Positions 54,401 to 59,190 of a stretch of DNA of 64,000 nucleotides are shown in pieces. Positions within the stretch are counted from its first letter, which is position 1, and each line of letters begins with the position of its first letter. The translations under genes were made by a program, and so were the position numbers. Where the stretch lies: NCBI GenBank assembly GCA_949126835.1, contig OX421503.1, positions 2,685,001 through 2,749,000 on the forward strand. Reading direction: 5' to 3'. The notes below the pieces were generated by a model. That model worked only from the letters and a program-made list of their open reading frames with translations. It had not been told where the DNA came from and did not search any database. The DNA is from Anisus vortex. Lineage: Eukaryota; Mollusca; Gastropoda; Planorbidae.

Positions 54401-55468
54401 CTGTCTTCAGTTCCGCTATATACGCGCCCGGGACTGTAAGGGATAATTTATCCATTTACTTCAGTATAGTTGTTATATGTAAATTCAACAATAACAGAAT
54501 GAGAATCCCCATCCATATTTGCTCAAGTGTTGAAGCGTTTGTTGAAGTCGTAGGATAGGCCTAATTTGAATTTACGTTTTTGTAACTTATATCAAATTAT
54601 AAGGAATTTGTTAGGCCCCTTTTTAAATAATGAATCCGCCGATATCCGTGACTAAATGACCCATGTCGTCTGTATATTATTTATGGATTTATTATTTGTT
54701 TTGTAAGACATTTAAAAAAACAAATCATTACGAAAAGAAACACGATCTTAGACAGTTAATATATTTATATTTGTATTTACCATGAATTAAAACGTGCACG
54801 GTGCACCCTTTTAATGTCAATGATAATCTAGGTGGTATAACCGTGTTGCTCAGTTTAATGCATATAAGTACTCCTTTTTTTCCAGATTGGCATCCGGGCA
54901 TGGAATGGGTTACCTTAACAAACCAGGAAAACCAGTAACTTAACATCATTTAAACCACTAATAGAAATGCAGGACTAGACTCAAAACACGGATGTGCGTA
55001 GGACGCAATAACCTTCTTTATTAACTTTTTATTTCAGTGATAGAAGAGCGCCGTGTTGAAACGCTGGACAACGCGGAGCTTTCGTCCTCCTACTCCACAC
55101 CGGACAACACCACATACAACAGAGCGTCTTCCACGCGCAGCGATTGCTGCCCATTCGCCCAGGATAACCTAACGCTGGTTGACGACCCGGCACTGGCCAC
55201 CAACAAGAACTCGCCTCCACACTTGCCCAGCTCACGGAATGCTATCGAACTGTCCACGCACCCCAAAACCCGTCAGCCTGAATTTAAAGTGTCCGGAAAT
55301 TCGGGCCCGTCGTTTGGAAATGCGCGTTATGATGGCGAGTTCAAGAATAGCGAGTTCAAGTGTGACCATGACAAGGAGACTAATACGGACACTAGTTCCT
55401 TACAGTCAGTGGAAAGCCTCGTTCTCGGAGAATTCAAAGATGTTGATCTCTTGGTGGAGGACATGTAA
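27299..55468 (+). CDS. Receptor-type protein tyrosine phosphatase with two degenerate PTP domains, 22 exons
   Basis: Twenty-two exons (listed separately) join to 6,744 nt, 2,247 residues, with every splice phase consistent. In order: hydrophobic N-terminus (10-31); FN3-like region (about 80-215) whose second FN3 is interrupted by a roughly 500-residue Ser/Thr/Asn-rich insertion and resumes at about 715-785; TM helix about 792-819; proline-rich then Lys/Arg/Glu-rich juxtamembrane region (839-971); PTP D1 about 1005-1300; PTP D2 about 1310-2100; C-terminal tail. RPTPs remove phosphate from tyrosine in signalling at the plasma membrane. D1 keeps HCGTGVSR (C1203, R1209) but has WQS for WPD (S1171), Phe for the KNRY Tyr and Arg for the first Q-loop Gln. 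D2 has HGPAGSGD in place of HCxxGxxR. Domain order and an inactive D2 are typical of RPTPs; the D1 losses are not. The orthologue group is not certain. Confidence 0.85.
27404..27600. repeat. Three tandem copies of the RPTP intron 1 donor region
   Basis: The sequence from the 5' splice site (GTTTGTGGTGCTATCAGGGT then TGAGAGATGTTACGTAGG) is repeated about every 70 bp at 27,404, 27,470 and 27,540, the last more diverged. Confidence 0.75.
27661..27930 (+). mobile_element. SINE-A, full length, in RPTP intron 1
   Basis: GGGGCACGGTAGCCAATCGG head, GGTCCCGGGTTCGAATCCTG at the B box, body and GATCCGACGGGCACTTTA 3' end. A tRNA-derived Pol III SINE, not a tRNA gene: no 3' acceptor stem. Confidence 0.9.
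27968..28145 (+). mobile_element. SINE-A fragment
   Basis: Second, more diverged copy directly after the first, starting at the B box (GACCCGGGTTCGAATCCTGG). Confidence 0.7.
28490..28869. mobile_element. CAAAGAC-TIR element, copy 2, interrupted
   Basis: Left end CAAAGACTATATTAAGATGT, right end TCCATCTTATTTTAGTCTTTG (inverted). A TTAA mini-element (28,665-28,737) sits inside it. Confidence 0.65.
28665..28737 (-). mobile_element. TTAA mini-element, copy 3
   Basis: 73 bp in reverse orientation, TTAA on both sides, inserted in the CAAAGAC element. Confidence 0.75.
29097..29219 (+). CDS. RPTP exon 2 (ectodomain N-terminus)
   Basis: Acceptor TTCTTTTCAG|, donor GAAG|GTAAGA, phase 1 in and out. 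Encodes a basic stretch (QIRRNFRKT) and a linker. No domain recognised. Confidence 0.72.
29480..29755 (+). mobile_element. SINE-A in RPTP intron 2
   Basis: GGCGAGGTGGCCAAGCGGCA head, GGCTCGAATCCTGGTGCAGG at the B box; a run of 14 C interrupts the body. Confidence 0.88.
30088..30188 (+). CDS. RPTP exon 3 (first FN3, N-terminal half)
   Basis: Phase 1 in, phase 0 out at ACACT|GTAAGT. Encodes alternating hydrophobic strands and an FN3-like FLWSKF followed by IVKYT, the typical W strand and Y strand of an FN3 fold. Confidence 0.75.
30447..30497 (+). mobile_element. LINE family 1 tail only
   Basis: AATAATCTTCTTTATAGAAGGAGCGTCTGTAA hairpin (abbreviated: AATCTTCTTTATAGAAGGAG) and (TAAGA)n tail; extreme 5' truncation in RPTP intron 3. 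Confidence 0.75.
30995..31150. repeat. GA-rich repeat in RPTP intron 3
   Basis: (GGGA)n/(GA)n followed by roughly 39-bp units with GAGAGAAGGCGAGAGA. Open frames here are low-complexity artefacts. Confidence 0.75.
31553..31764 (+). CDS. RPTP exon 4 (first FN3, C-terminal half)
   Basis: Opens after CTCATTAG|. Contains SSSYLVNLTAHGPN, the F-strand tyrosine pattern of FN3, and two N-glycosylation sequons. Ends CATCAA|GTAAAT in phase 2 after a proline-rich FN3 linker (PPTPAPI). Confidence 0.82.
31924..32167 (+). mobile_element. SINE-A in RPTP intron 4
   Basis: GGGGTCACGGTAGCCGAGCG head, TGGGCTCGAATCCTAGTGGA B box, ends GAAGGGTACTTTACTTG. About 120 bp before exon 5. Confidence 0.85.
32288..33458 (+). 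CDS. RPTP exon 5 (second FN3 start and giant ectodomain insertion)
   Basis: 1,171 nt. The first 35 codons are FN3-like (IHISLP ... GPLTSVEVRLIL, compare GPISSYxVxV in membrane-proximal FN3s of RPTPs). The other roughly 355 residues are polar, Ser/Asp/Glu/Asn-rich, with at least eight N-glycosylation sequons and no recognised fold. Furin-type motifs REKR (about 233-236) and RGKR (about 566-569) flank the insertion. The donor is TTCC|GTGAGT, phase 0; without splicing the frame stops five codons later. Confidence 0.85.
33981..34099 (+). CDS. RPTP exon 6 (ectodomain insertion)
   Basis: Pyrimidine-rich acceptor ending ATACCAAG|, donor CGTGG|GTGAGT, phase 0 in and 2 out. Acidic and polar sequence continuing the insertion; no domain recognised. 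Confidence 0.72.
34661..34787 (+). CDS. RPTP exon 7 (ectodomain insertion)
   Basis: Acceptor AAATATAG|, donor GCAAA|GTAAGT, phase 2 in and 0 out. Encodes GFFITDHYGVRFPYF and a basic leucine-rich stretch; it looks folded rather than low-complexity. Confidence 0.72.
35231..36069. repeat. 32-bp satellite, about 26 copies, RPTP intron 7
   Basis: Unit CGACTATATCGTGTCCCAGA plus TTCTACTCACAA, highly uniform. The unit has no stop in the three forward frames and 32 is not a multiple of 3, so three overlapping open frames of 170-226 codons arise; they are not genes. Confidence 0.97.
36070..36233 (+). mobile_element. SINE-A 3' fragment
   Basis: Follows the satellite directly: CTCTGACGGGTACGGGATAT to GGGCCGACGGGGGTACTTTA, diverged. 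Confidence 0.6.
36236..36555. repeat. 27-bp minisatellite, RPTP intron 7
   Basis: About 11 units of TCTAATTTGAGTACTTAGGG plus CCTCTAC. Confidence 0.93.
36776..36934 (+). CDS. RPTP exon 8 (helical, basic segment)
   Basis: 53 codons, phase 0 at both ends. Predicted strongly helical; contains NRKRRDEM, a further dibasic/furin-like site (RKRR, about 682-685). Confidence 0.75.
37631..37792 (+). CDS. RPTP exon 9 (membrane-proximal FN3 resumes)
   Basis: 54 codons, phase 0. Carries PPGYTIAQF and EEYGGIPNPPL, which match the conserved YxAAxF ... YGGYxNxPL segment of the membrane-proximal FN3 in R2/R3-type RPTPs. This locates the end of the ectodomain insertion. Confidence 0.85.
37803..38029 (-). mobile_element. 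SINE-A in RPTP intron 9
   Basis: Reverse: TTTCTGTGGCCAATGCATAC, B box ACAAGGATTCGAACCCAGGA, A-box complement GCCGCTCGGCTACCGTG. It begins about 10 bp after the exon 9 donor. Confidence 0.8.
38068..38335. repeat. 30-bp minisatellite, RPTP intron 9
   Basis: About nine units of AATGAAAGTACTAATCATCT plus AAACATATTT. Confidence 0.93.
39090..39322 (+). CDS. RPTP exon 10 (end of FN3, transmembrane helix)
   Basis: Phase 0 in, 2 out. Ends the FN3 strand, then a roughly 28-residue hydrophobic helix (residues 792-819) followed by a stop-transfer cluster SKRPRK. The donor is TCAG|GTATTT. Confidence 0.87.
39323..40001. other. RPTP intron 10, left part: probable retroelement-derived sequence
   Basis: Starts with (AAGATAAGAT)n and TCACTTTACTGATCCAAATA, resembling a LINE 3' end in reverse, then unassigned sequence. 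No coding frame. Confidence 0.35.
40002..40140 (-). mobile_element. LINE family 1 3'-end fragment, RPTP intron 10
   Basis: Diverged tail and last codons in reverse, with the hairpin partly deleted (TTACAGACCATGCATCCTAC). Confidence 0.65.
40357..40617 (-). mobile_element. SINE-A, full length, RPTP intron 10
   Basis: Reverse orientation from AGTAAAGTACCCTTCGTACC to CGGCTACCGTGCCCC; B box AAGATTCGAACCCGGGACC. Confidence 0.88.
40811..41209 (+). CDS. RPTP exon 11 (juxtamembrane, proline-rich then charged)
   Basis: 133 codons. The first half is Pro/Tyr-rich (PPYLSPPPYPILPPPQPP), suiting SH3/WW or EVH1 binding. The second is a highly charged run with KKRKKKRRREKHR followed by an acidic stretch. 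The donor AAGAG|GTGGGT joins exon 12 in phase 2. Reading through adds WVD and stops at 41,222, so intron retention would give a receptor without phosphatase domains. Confidence 0.8.
41304..41481. mobile_element. Possible short hAT-type insertion, RPTP intron 11
   Basis: A 158-bp segment lies between direct repeats of TCTAGAACAT. The right end GGCGCACATCCCTG looks like a hAT TIR, but the left end matches it poorly. Confidence 0.35.
41482..42536. other. RPTP intron 11, AT-rich part
   Basis: Nothing recognised apart from A/T runs. Confidence 0.45.
42537..42702 (-). mobile_element. SINE-B with LINE-like tail, RPTP intron 11
   Basis: Cleanest SINE-B: in reverse AGCCGGCTGGTCCAGCGGTT (A box), CAGGTCGCGGGTTCTATCCC (B box), body, then GGACGTAATAATCTTCTATC and TAGAAGGAACGTCTGTAA. 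Confidence 0.8.
43002..43184 (+). CDS. RPTP exon 12 (juxtamembrane wedge and start of D1)
   Basis: Phase 2 both ends. Contains an Asp-rich run and then FKDEFSKL, the helix that opens RPTP D1 domains, and the start of the pTyr-loop region (LTNFSR). Donor GCAG|GTAAGT. Confidence 0.85.
43320..43614. mobile_element. CAAAGAC-TIR element, copy 3, RPTP intron 12
   Basis: Left CAAAGACTTAACGATGGACCG, right GCGGTCCATCTTATTATGGTCTTTG (described in part: CCATCTTATTATGGTCTTTG). 295 bp, no coding content. Confidence 0.75.
43616..43865. mobile_element. hAT-like MITE with 8-bp target duplication, RPTP intron 12
   Basis: 250 bp with ends CAGTGCTTTTTTTTGT and ACAAAAAAAGCACTG, flanked by GTCTTTGT and GTCTTTGC (7 of 8). 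The target is the terminal GTCTTTG of the preceding element. The interior repeats GGTGCCGGTAC. Confidence 0.75.
43880..44065 (+). mobile_element. CR1/L2-like LINE 3' end (family 3)
   Basis: TGAGCTTACATTTTGCTTGT then TGGCAGCTGTATACAAA, the family 3 terminus. Confidence 0.5.
44585..44875 (-). mobile_element. RTE-type LINE RT C-terminal remnant, RPTP intron 12
   Basis: Minus strand reads YASETWGRRGKG ... FQQQCLRKILGINCVEQIF, the (Y)GxETW ... FxxRCLRxIL block of LINE ORF2 C-termini. Confidence 0.6.
45040..45210 (+). CDS. RPTP exon 13 (D1: pTyr loop to DFWR)
   Basis: Encodes FPHIPLCDHTRVIL (family: YPNIxPYDHSRVxL), HANYIDG (NASYIDG), YIAAMSP (YIAxQGP) and DFWR. The Tyr of KNRY is Phe. Ends at GGAG|GCAGGT, a GC donor. 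The alternative GT donor four bases on (GCAG|GTGCCC) pairs with a second acceptor but drops four residues from a motif of fixed length. Confidence 0.85.
45545..45700 (+). mobile_element. Old tRNA-like SINE fragment, RPTP intron 13
   Basis: GGCTTGGTGGTGAAGCGTCA resembles a SINE A box, with ATGAATACAAATCCATG at the B-box place; decayed. Confidence 0.35.
45946..46165. repeat. 8-bp microsatellite (TTTATGTG)n, RPTP intron 13
   Basis: About 27 units, giving spurious Cys/Val/Phe/Met-rich open frames in several frames. Confidence 0.97.
46309..46420. repeat. Three tandem copies of the exon 14 acceptor region
   Basis: TTAATTCCAGKATGATATTCC occurs at about 46,318, 46,357 and 46,396 (period about 38). 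Only the third leads into the open exon 14. Confidence 0.9.
46405..46575 (+). CDS. RPTP exon 14 (D1 core)
   Basis: Starts after TTAATTCCAG| in phase 2 so that DFWR continues as MIFLQNIETIVMMTN, the same length as the family's DFWRMIWEQxxxTIVMLT. Also carries VKCAEYWP. An alternative acceptor exists at 46,420 (CCTACAG|). Donor TCAG|GTAAAT. Confidence 0.85.
46939..47062 (+). CDS. RPTP exon 15 (D1: degenerate WPD loop)
   Basis: Phase 2 in, 0 out. Encodes HEVTQFQYTAWQSKNFP where the family has REVxQFHFTxWPDHGVP, so the general-acid Asp is Ser (S1171) and Pro is Gln. Donor CTTG|GTGAGT. Confidence 0.87.
47150..47312 (+). mobile_element. LINE family 1 3'-end fragment, RPTP intron 15
   Basis: AACCAGGAATACCAAAAAACTT and hairpin AATAATCTTCTGTATAGAAG; tail lost. 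Confidence 0.75.
47470..47643 (+). CDS. RPTP exon 16 (D1: P-loop with catalytic Cys)
   Basis: 58 codons, phase 0. Carries PILVHCGTGVSRTAVFIAVDAL, i.e. the HCx5R active-site signature with the nucleophilic Cys (1203) and Arg (1209) intact but the usual GxGRTG reading GVSRTA. Donor ATGATG|GTTAGT. Confidence 0.9.
48070..48815. repeat. 41-bp minisatellite built from the exon 17 splice acceptor
   Basis: Eighteen AACAG acceptors preceded by CTATATTTCCTCTCACT; the unit continues with GTTCGTTGTTT, the first 11 bases of exon 17. The last AACAG (48,804) is the real acceptor. Some units read AACAGTTCG or are one to nine bases shorter or longer. Confidence 0.95.
48805..48957 (+). CDS. RPTP exon 17 (D1: Q loop)
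   Basis: 51 codons, phase 0. RCLDQYLFIYTAL matches QTxEQYxFIYxAL; the first Gln of the Q loop is Arg, the second is kept. The exon's first 11 bases and its acceptor are the template of the tandem repeat directly upstream. Confidence 0.88.
49090..49179 (+). CDS. RPTP exon 18 (D1-D2 linker)
   Basis: 30 codons, phase 0, acceptor ACTGTCAG|, donor CAAAG|GTACAT. Ends with an NRYTK that could correspond to the KNRY area of D2. About 25 residues usual before the next D2 motif seem missing. Confidence 0.78.
49180..50075. other. RPTP intron 18
   Basis: Starts with a worn sequence (TTAACCCTAACAGCCCCGAG, and again ATCCCGGGCACATATATTGT) that may derive from the TTAA mini-element. The rest is AT-rich with nothing recognised. 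Confidence 0.4.
50076..52030 (+). CDS. RPTP exon 19 (D2 N-half and giant basic insertion)
   Basis: 1,955 nt, phase 0 in, 2 out (GAAGG|GTAAGT). Starts with D2 motifs: IFIDGLRNKDQFVLINSP (family FIDGYRxKDxFIxTQGP), EITEFWHF and HNVISIVQI. At LRHFSISHILGG, where HFxFTxWPDxG is expected, the WPD is lost and about 525 Lys/Arg/Ser/His-rich residues follow with no recognised fold. Basic clusters such as KRRDKKEKRKKHKK and KKRRKLDTSKKRRVNR at the two ends look like nuclear-localisation or acidic-lipid-binding sequences. The long frame has no stop, which argues for coding. Confidence 0.85.
52055..52523 (-). mobile_element. Repeat with internal tRNA-like segment (SINE-C), RPTP intron 19
   Basis: In reverse it starts AATCTATATATATAAAAAGA, contains TCGATAGCTCAGTGGTAAAC (A box) and GACCCGGGTTCAATTCTCC (B box) at 52,392-52,330, and ends CACCCGGGCAACGCCGGGCA. 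The ends look like those of a widespread animal repeat, but I cannot name it. Confidence 0.5.
52545..52617 (+). mobile_element. TTAA mini-element, copy 4, RPTP intron 19
   Basis: 73 bp, CCCTTACAGTCCCGGGCGCG to AGGAAGGG, TTAA on both sides. Confidence 0.78.
53171..53432 (+). CDS. RPTP exon 20 (D2: degenerate P-loop)
   Basis: Phase 2 in, 0 out (CTTT|GTATGT). Two in-frame acceptors six bases apart (53,170 and 53,176) would add or remove Tyr-Arg. Contains GPILIHGPAGSGDASLL, the P-loop with catalytic Cys replaced by Gly and the Arg by Asp, and EVDVYHVIKHLRRKCP, the VDVFxxVxxLRxxRP helix. Confidence 0.87.
53520..53930. other. GC-richer unexplained block, RPTP intron 20
   Basis: Clearly richer in G+C than its surroundings, with many CpG. 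Small open frames have no recognisable product. Could be a retroelement 5' region. Confidence 0.4.
54044..54161 (+). CDS. RPTP exon 21 (end of D2)
   Basis: Acceptor GCTACAG|, donor ACCAG|GTCAGT, phase 0 in and 1 out. AEYDFLHRVLFLYVTEYMD matches the closing helix QYxFLYxxVLEYL of PTP domains. Confidence 0.85.
54370..54442 (-). mobile_element. TTAA mini-element, copy 5, RPTP intron 21
   Basis: Reverse orientation, CCCTTCCCGTACCGACCTAC to ACTGTAAGGG; TTAA on the left, ATAA on the right. Confidence 0.72.
54856..55020 (+). mobile_element. LINE family 1 3'-end fragment abutting the last RPTP exon
   Basis: From ATAAGTACTCCTTTTTTTCC to the hairpin's first arm (AATAACCTTCTTTA), where it breaks off 17 bp before exon 22. 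Confidence 0.75.
55038..55468 (+). CDS. RPTP exon 22 (C-terminal tail, stop)
   Basis: Acceptor TTTATTTCAG|, phase 1 in. 143 residues rich in Ser, Thr, Asn and Asp with no fold, ending in an acidic DVDLLVEDM and TAA at 55466-55468. A LINE remnant ends 17 nt before the exon. Confidence 0.8.
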
Positions 55469-55681
55469 AGGTTTTACTTACGACACATTCAAAGTTGATG
55501 TCATGATGATCCGCTATGATAATACGGCCTATAGGCCATGGTCAATGCTCCAACTTTGTTAAAAAACAAAGAAGCAACACAATGTTTAATAGTGGATATG
55601 TCTCAATGATTTCTATTTACATGTATAGACAAGGCATTAAATTATTTTTTTTTTTAATGTTCTGCAACAGATCGTATGTTT
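55469..55681 (+). other. Proximal 3' UTR of the RPTP gene
   Basis: Follows the stop. No AATAAA is seen near it; ATTAAA at about 55,637 is the nearest variant signal. Confidence 0.35.
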
Positions 55682-55787
55682 CCAGTGAGCACACCATGTC
55701 GTATCGACGGGGGAAAAACGTGTTAACTGCAAAAACACGTGGGAACCACGTTTTTTCCCCGTCGATACGACGTGATGTGCTGTCTGG
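55682..55787. repeat. Imperfect inverted repeat (about 35-40-bp arms)
   Basis: Left arm 55,682-55,722 with GTCGTATCGACGGGGGAAAA, right arm 55,746-55,787 with TTTTTTCCCCGTCGATACGA; loop about 23 bp. Could be a fold-back element or, if transcribed, a long 3'-UTR hairpin. Confidence 0.85.
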
Positions 55788-56600
55788 GTAAGCTTGTTGT
55801 AATTATAGGCTTACAACACTTACTTTATAAAATCTTGTGTTTTTCTTAGAAACGACTTCATGTTATAAAAAGCCTAACAAACTAAATTAATAGCAAATTT
55901 TTGCATTTACATCATATTAACATTTTTTTAGTAGGCTAATATTTTATTATAATAGGCCTATGTGTTTTAAAGTAGTGAATTGTATTAAATATAATTTTTA
56001 AAAACCTACAGTTCAATTGTGTGTTCTGATGTGATAGGATAAATATAGCCTATTATATTATAATATTTTATAATGTACCTCCTAGCCTATGTTAGGGCCT
56101 ATTGCAATGAGTGCTAATATCTTAGATGTAATTTGGCCTATACGCCTAATCTTCATTCGCAAGCTGTGAAATATACATATTTAGGGCCTATAGCGGCCGG
56201 TTACGAGAGCTTTATTCTTCCTGGTTCATCTAATGTGCTGCTGCTGTTTGCGCTGTTGCTGTTTGCGCTGTTGAGGACTGCTGTCTTATGGTGAAAGCAT
56301 GGATTGCCCTAAACAGTCAGGCCCCACGAGAGGGGGGTACTGCCGGTACGCCGTACCGGGGCCCATGAGAGTTTAGGGGGCCCATGGAGCCCATGAATAT
56401 TAAAATTTAAAATTAAATTGGTAATTACGCAAGTATCTTTTAATTGTTGCTATTAAGCTAAGAGGAGTTGTCCCAAAACCTCCTACAATCTCATGTGGCG
56501 CTGGGGGCCCTTAATTTTGATATTTTTTGAATGTGTAGCCTACTTGAACATTTTGTTAAATATGCAATGAAGCCTTTAGTTGTAATATAGGGCCTAATTA
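55788..56600. other. Non-coding, nothing recognised
   Basis: AT-rich. A G-rich spot at about 56,335-56,360 (GCCGGTACGCCGTACCGG) resembles the interior of the MITE at 43,616. Confidence 0.4.
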
Positions 56601-57110
56601 TTTTCAATAGCATTTAGTTAGGATCTTAATCTTCGTCCTGATTTGCCTGCCTGCGCTGCTGCTGTTGGTAATGTGGAAAAGTGCTGTCAAACGGTTAAGG
56701 CATGGATGACTGCAAACAGACTTAAATTAAATGATGACAAGACAGAGGCAATTTTATGTGGTTCTGATCTCAGTCCTCGGAAAATCGCTATTACTAGGAT
56801 CAAGGTTGGGGCTTCCGAGATAACGTTGTCCAACACAGTTAGAGACCTTTGCCTTTTTATTGATAATAAAATATCAATGGCTCCACATAACTGTGCTGTG
56901 GTTAAGGCCTGTTCGTCTCATCTACGCATCCGCGGTCATCTGCGATCTCAACTCAATAGAAGGACGGCCAATACCATAGCAGTCTCTCTTATCCAGTCAA
57001 GGTTGGATTACTGCAATAGTTGCCTGTGGGCAATAGGCTATACCATAATATAAGGTTGAAACAATGCAGGAGAATACGAACATTATATTTCAGGCATATT
57101 GTCTATAATT
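56600..57110 (+). mobile_element. CR1/L2-like LINE RT C-terminal fragment (family 3)
   Basis: Open frame with WMTANRLKLNDDKTEAILCG, VRDLCLFIDNKISM and QSRLDYCNSCLW, the post-catalytic RT and thumb region of L2/CR1 ORF2. It lacks the catalytic core. Confidence 0.75.
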
Positions 57111-57672
57111 GCGACGTCATTTTGCAAACCTTTTTTATACAGTGGAGTCCAAAGAAAAGTGTCCATTTATATCCCCCAGAGTGCATTTCTCTTAAAAGAC
57201 CCGTAAGCTACCCCTCTCGTTTCCCAGCACTCTCCAGGAGTGAGATATATTTCGATTTGAAGTTCAATGGAACTTTTCTAGTCAAGTAACAATTTTATAT
57301 TCATGGTATTCAGAACAGATTAAAGTATATAAAAACATATTCTATTTGCCTTAATTAAGTAATAATTTTTTTACACATACCTGATTGAAGTAGAAGAAAA
57401 TGTTTTTAGGCAGTTTTTTTTAAAAGGCGAGCTTCAAAAAACTACGCAATGGAAATGACTTTTAAGATAATAAATAACGTAAAGAAATATATCCAGAATA
57501 GAAAAAAAAGCCACTATTTTAAATATATAATAAAAAGCCTTTCTGCAAGCTAACACAAATGGAAGCAAGTCATTGCACTCTGGGAGAGTGCAAATGTCAA
57601 AGATGGGTTATCTTATCTTATCTTATACATTACAGACGCTCCTTCTATAAAGAAGATTATTGCGTCCTACGC

Positions 57673-57704
57673 CAAGACCACCGTAAGTATTTACGATGGT
57701 CTTG
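57673..57704. repeat. 32-bp palindromic insertion with 7-bp duplication
   Basis: CAAGACCACCGTAAG ... TTACGATGGTCTTG folds on itself with two mismatches and sits between direct CCTACGC copies (57,666-57,672 and 57,705-57,711). The two sister LINE ends (58,438, 59,168) lack it and have one CCTACGC. Confidence 0.85.
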
Positions 57705-59190
57705 CCTACGCTCATCCGTGGTCCGAGTCTAGTCTTGCATTTTTATTAATGTTTTAAATGATGTTAGGTTATTGGTTTTCCTGGTTTGTTCAGGCAACCC
57801 ATTCCATGCCCGAATGCCACTCGGGAAGAAAGAGTACTTATATGCATTTGTTCTCGCATAAGGGACAAGGAAGGTGTTTTTGTCTTTATGTTTATCTGAG
57901 CTTTGCAACAGATTGTTATTGGGTTGTATTTCTAAATTAGAGTTTAATGCCTTATGTATTATTACTACTTTACTCTTTGCCCTTCTGTCCTCTAGTGTTT
58001 CTAGGTTTAGTGATTTGACTAATGGTGTTACTCTTGTCAATGGGGAATATTCACTAGTTATAAACCTTGCAGCTCTTTTTTGAATTTGTTCTAATTTTTT
58101 AATGTTTTCTTTAGTTGATGGGTCCCATACAGATCCTGCATATTCTAGTATAGGCCTAACTAATGTGAGATAGCATTTTAGTTTTATATTCTTATTACAT
58201 TTATAAAAGTTCCTTTTTATGAATCCTAATGTTTTGTTTGATTTTTTAATTACTTCATCAATGTGAGGGTTCCAAGATAACTTATCATTTATACTCCTAG
58301 ATACTTAGCATTGCTAGTTTGAGTTAGTTCTTTACCATGAATGAAGTAGTTTGTTATTATTTGTTTCTTTTTCTTGGATCTTATCTTATCTTATACATTA
58401 CAGACGCTCCTTCTATAAAGAAGATTATTGCGTCCTACGCTCATCCGTGGTCCGAGTCTAGTCTTGCATTTTTATTAATGTTTTAAATGATGTTAGGTTA
58501 TTGGTTTTCCTGGTTTGTTCAGGCAACCCATTCCATGCCCGAATGCCACTCGGGAAGAAAGAGTACTTATATGCATTTGTTCTCGCATAAGGGACAAGGA
58601 AGGTGTTTTTGTCTTTATGTTTATCTGAGCTTTGCAACAGATTGTTATTGGGTTGTATTTCTAAATTAGAGTTTAATGCCTTATGTATTATTACTACTTT
58701 ACTCTTTGCCCTTCTGTCCTCTAGTGTTTCTAGGTTTAGTGATTTGACTAATGGTGTTACTCTTGTCAATTGGGAATATTCACTAGTTATAAACCTTGCA
58801 GCTCTTTTTTGAATTTGTTCTAATTTTTTAATGTTTTCTTTAGTTGATGGGTCCCATACAGATCCTGCATATTCTAGTATAGGCCTAACTAATGTGAGAT
58901 AGCATTTTAGTTTTATATTCTTATTACATTTGTAAAAGTTCCTTTTTATGAATCCTAATGTTTTGTTTGATTTTTTAATTACTTCATCAATGTGAGGGTT
59001 CCAAGATAACTTATCATTTATTATTACTCCTAGATACTTAGCATTGCTAGTTTGAGTTAATTCTTTACCATGAATGAAGTAGTTTGTTATTATTTGTTTC
59101 TTTTTCTTGGATCTTATCTTATCTTATACATTACAGACGCTCCTTCTATAAAGAAGATTATTGCGTCCTACGCTCATCCGTGGTCCGAGT

